Below are positions 63,965 to 64,000 of a stretch of DNA of 64,000 bases, in pieces. The translations under genes were made by a program, and so were the position numbers. Source of the stretch: Proteiniphilum sp. X52 (lineage in GTDB: Bacteria; Bacteroidota; Bacteroidia; Bacteroidales; Dysgonomonadaceae). Every line of letters begins with the position of its first letter. The stretch's first letter is position 1. The notes under the pieces were generated by a model. It did no database searches and was not told the DNA's origin. It saw only the letters and a program-made list of their open reading frames with translations. The stretch lies in the NCBI RefSeq assembly GCF_003712195.1, contig NZ_RDSD01000015.1, forward strand, positions 1 to 64,000, written 5' to 3'.

Positions 63965-64000
63965 AATGAGGTTTTTTATTTTCCCGCAGCACCACACCCT

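Overview
The window looks like a chromosomal segment of a Bacteroidota organism, most likely order Bacteroidales. The grounds are three SusC/SusD pairs, a hybrid two-component (HTCS) regulator, Bacteroidota-type -7 boxes (TAnnTTTG), and families typical of the order (DUF4959/DUF5000, DUF4998, DUF4292, NfeD-FloA). The gene set resembles Proteiniphilum/Petrimonas-type genomes (Dysgonomonadaceae), but that is inference. I see no rRNA, tRNA or CRISPR array.

Layout: (1) 489-8789, a small lipoprotein, then SusC, SusD and two surface lipoproteins with discoidin-like domains, closed by a strong terminator; this glycan-uptake locus has no enzyme in view. (2) 9022-10545, gltX. (3) 10567-17086, a surface-polysaccharide locus with two Stealth-family phosphotransferases, three GT4 and one GT2 glycosyltransferases, and the beginnings of two destroyed genes at the junction of the two strands. 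(4) 17087-18014, a decayed gene-free stretch. (5) 18015-21257, a convergent pair: an unusual 751-residue protein that joins RNA-polymerase alpha-CTD-like, sigma-4-like, winged-helix and helicase-associated-like modules, and an S1-domain protein. (6) 21555-32117, housekeeping: PgpH-like HD phosphodiesterase, guaA, a TPR/propeller protein with nfeD and floA, a nucleoside phosphorylase and an M16 peptidase. (7) 32141-35652, an AT-rich accessory patch: a group II intron 3' remnant, a lone FtsX-type permease, an IS1595-like transposase remnant and a small membrane-protein gene broken by an in-frame stop. (8) 35920-53959, a polysaccharide utilization locus: on the minus strand GH130, an MFS transporter, an unassigned lipoprotein and two SusC/SusD pairs; on the plus strand the divergent HTCS regulator. 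GH130 points to a beta-mannoside substrate. (9) 54004-60006, minus strand: nucleoside transporter, EnvC-like factor, DUF4292 lipoprotein, TPR protein and dut. (10) 60209-63842, a conserved protein of unknown function and a membrane-spanning Y_Y_Y/LuxR regulator.

The observations I rate highest are the composite transcription-like protein at 18015-20270, and a dispersed intergenic hairpin element (49714-49799, 60114-60193, a divergent copy at 59472-59565) whose arms change in sequence from copy to copy yet stay paired. Several gene remnants (11579-11808, 32265-32400, 34994-35145, 35158-35652) mark recombination scars that an automatic gene caller would miss.
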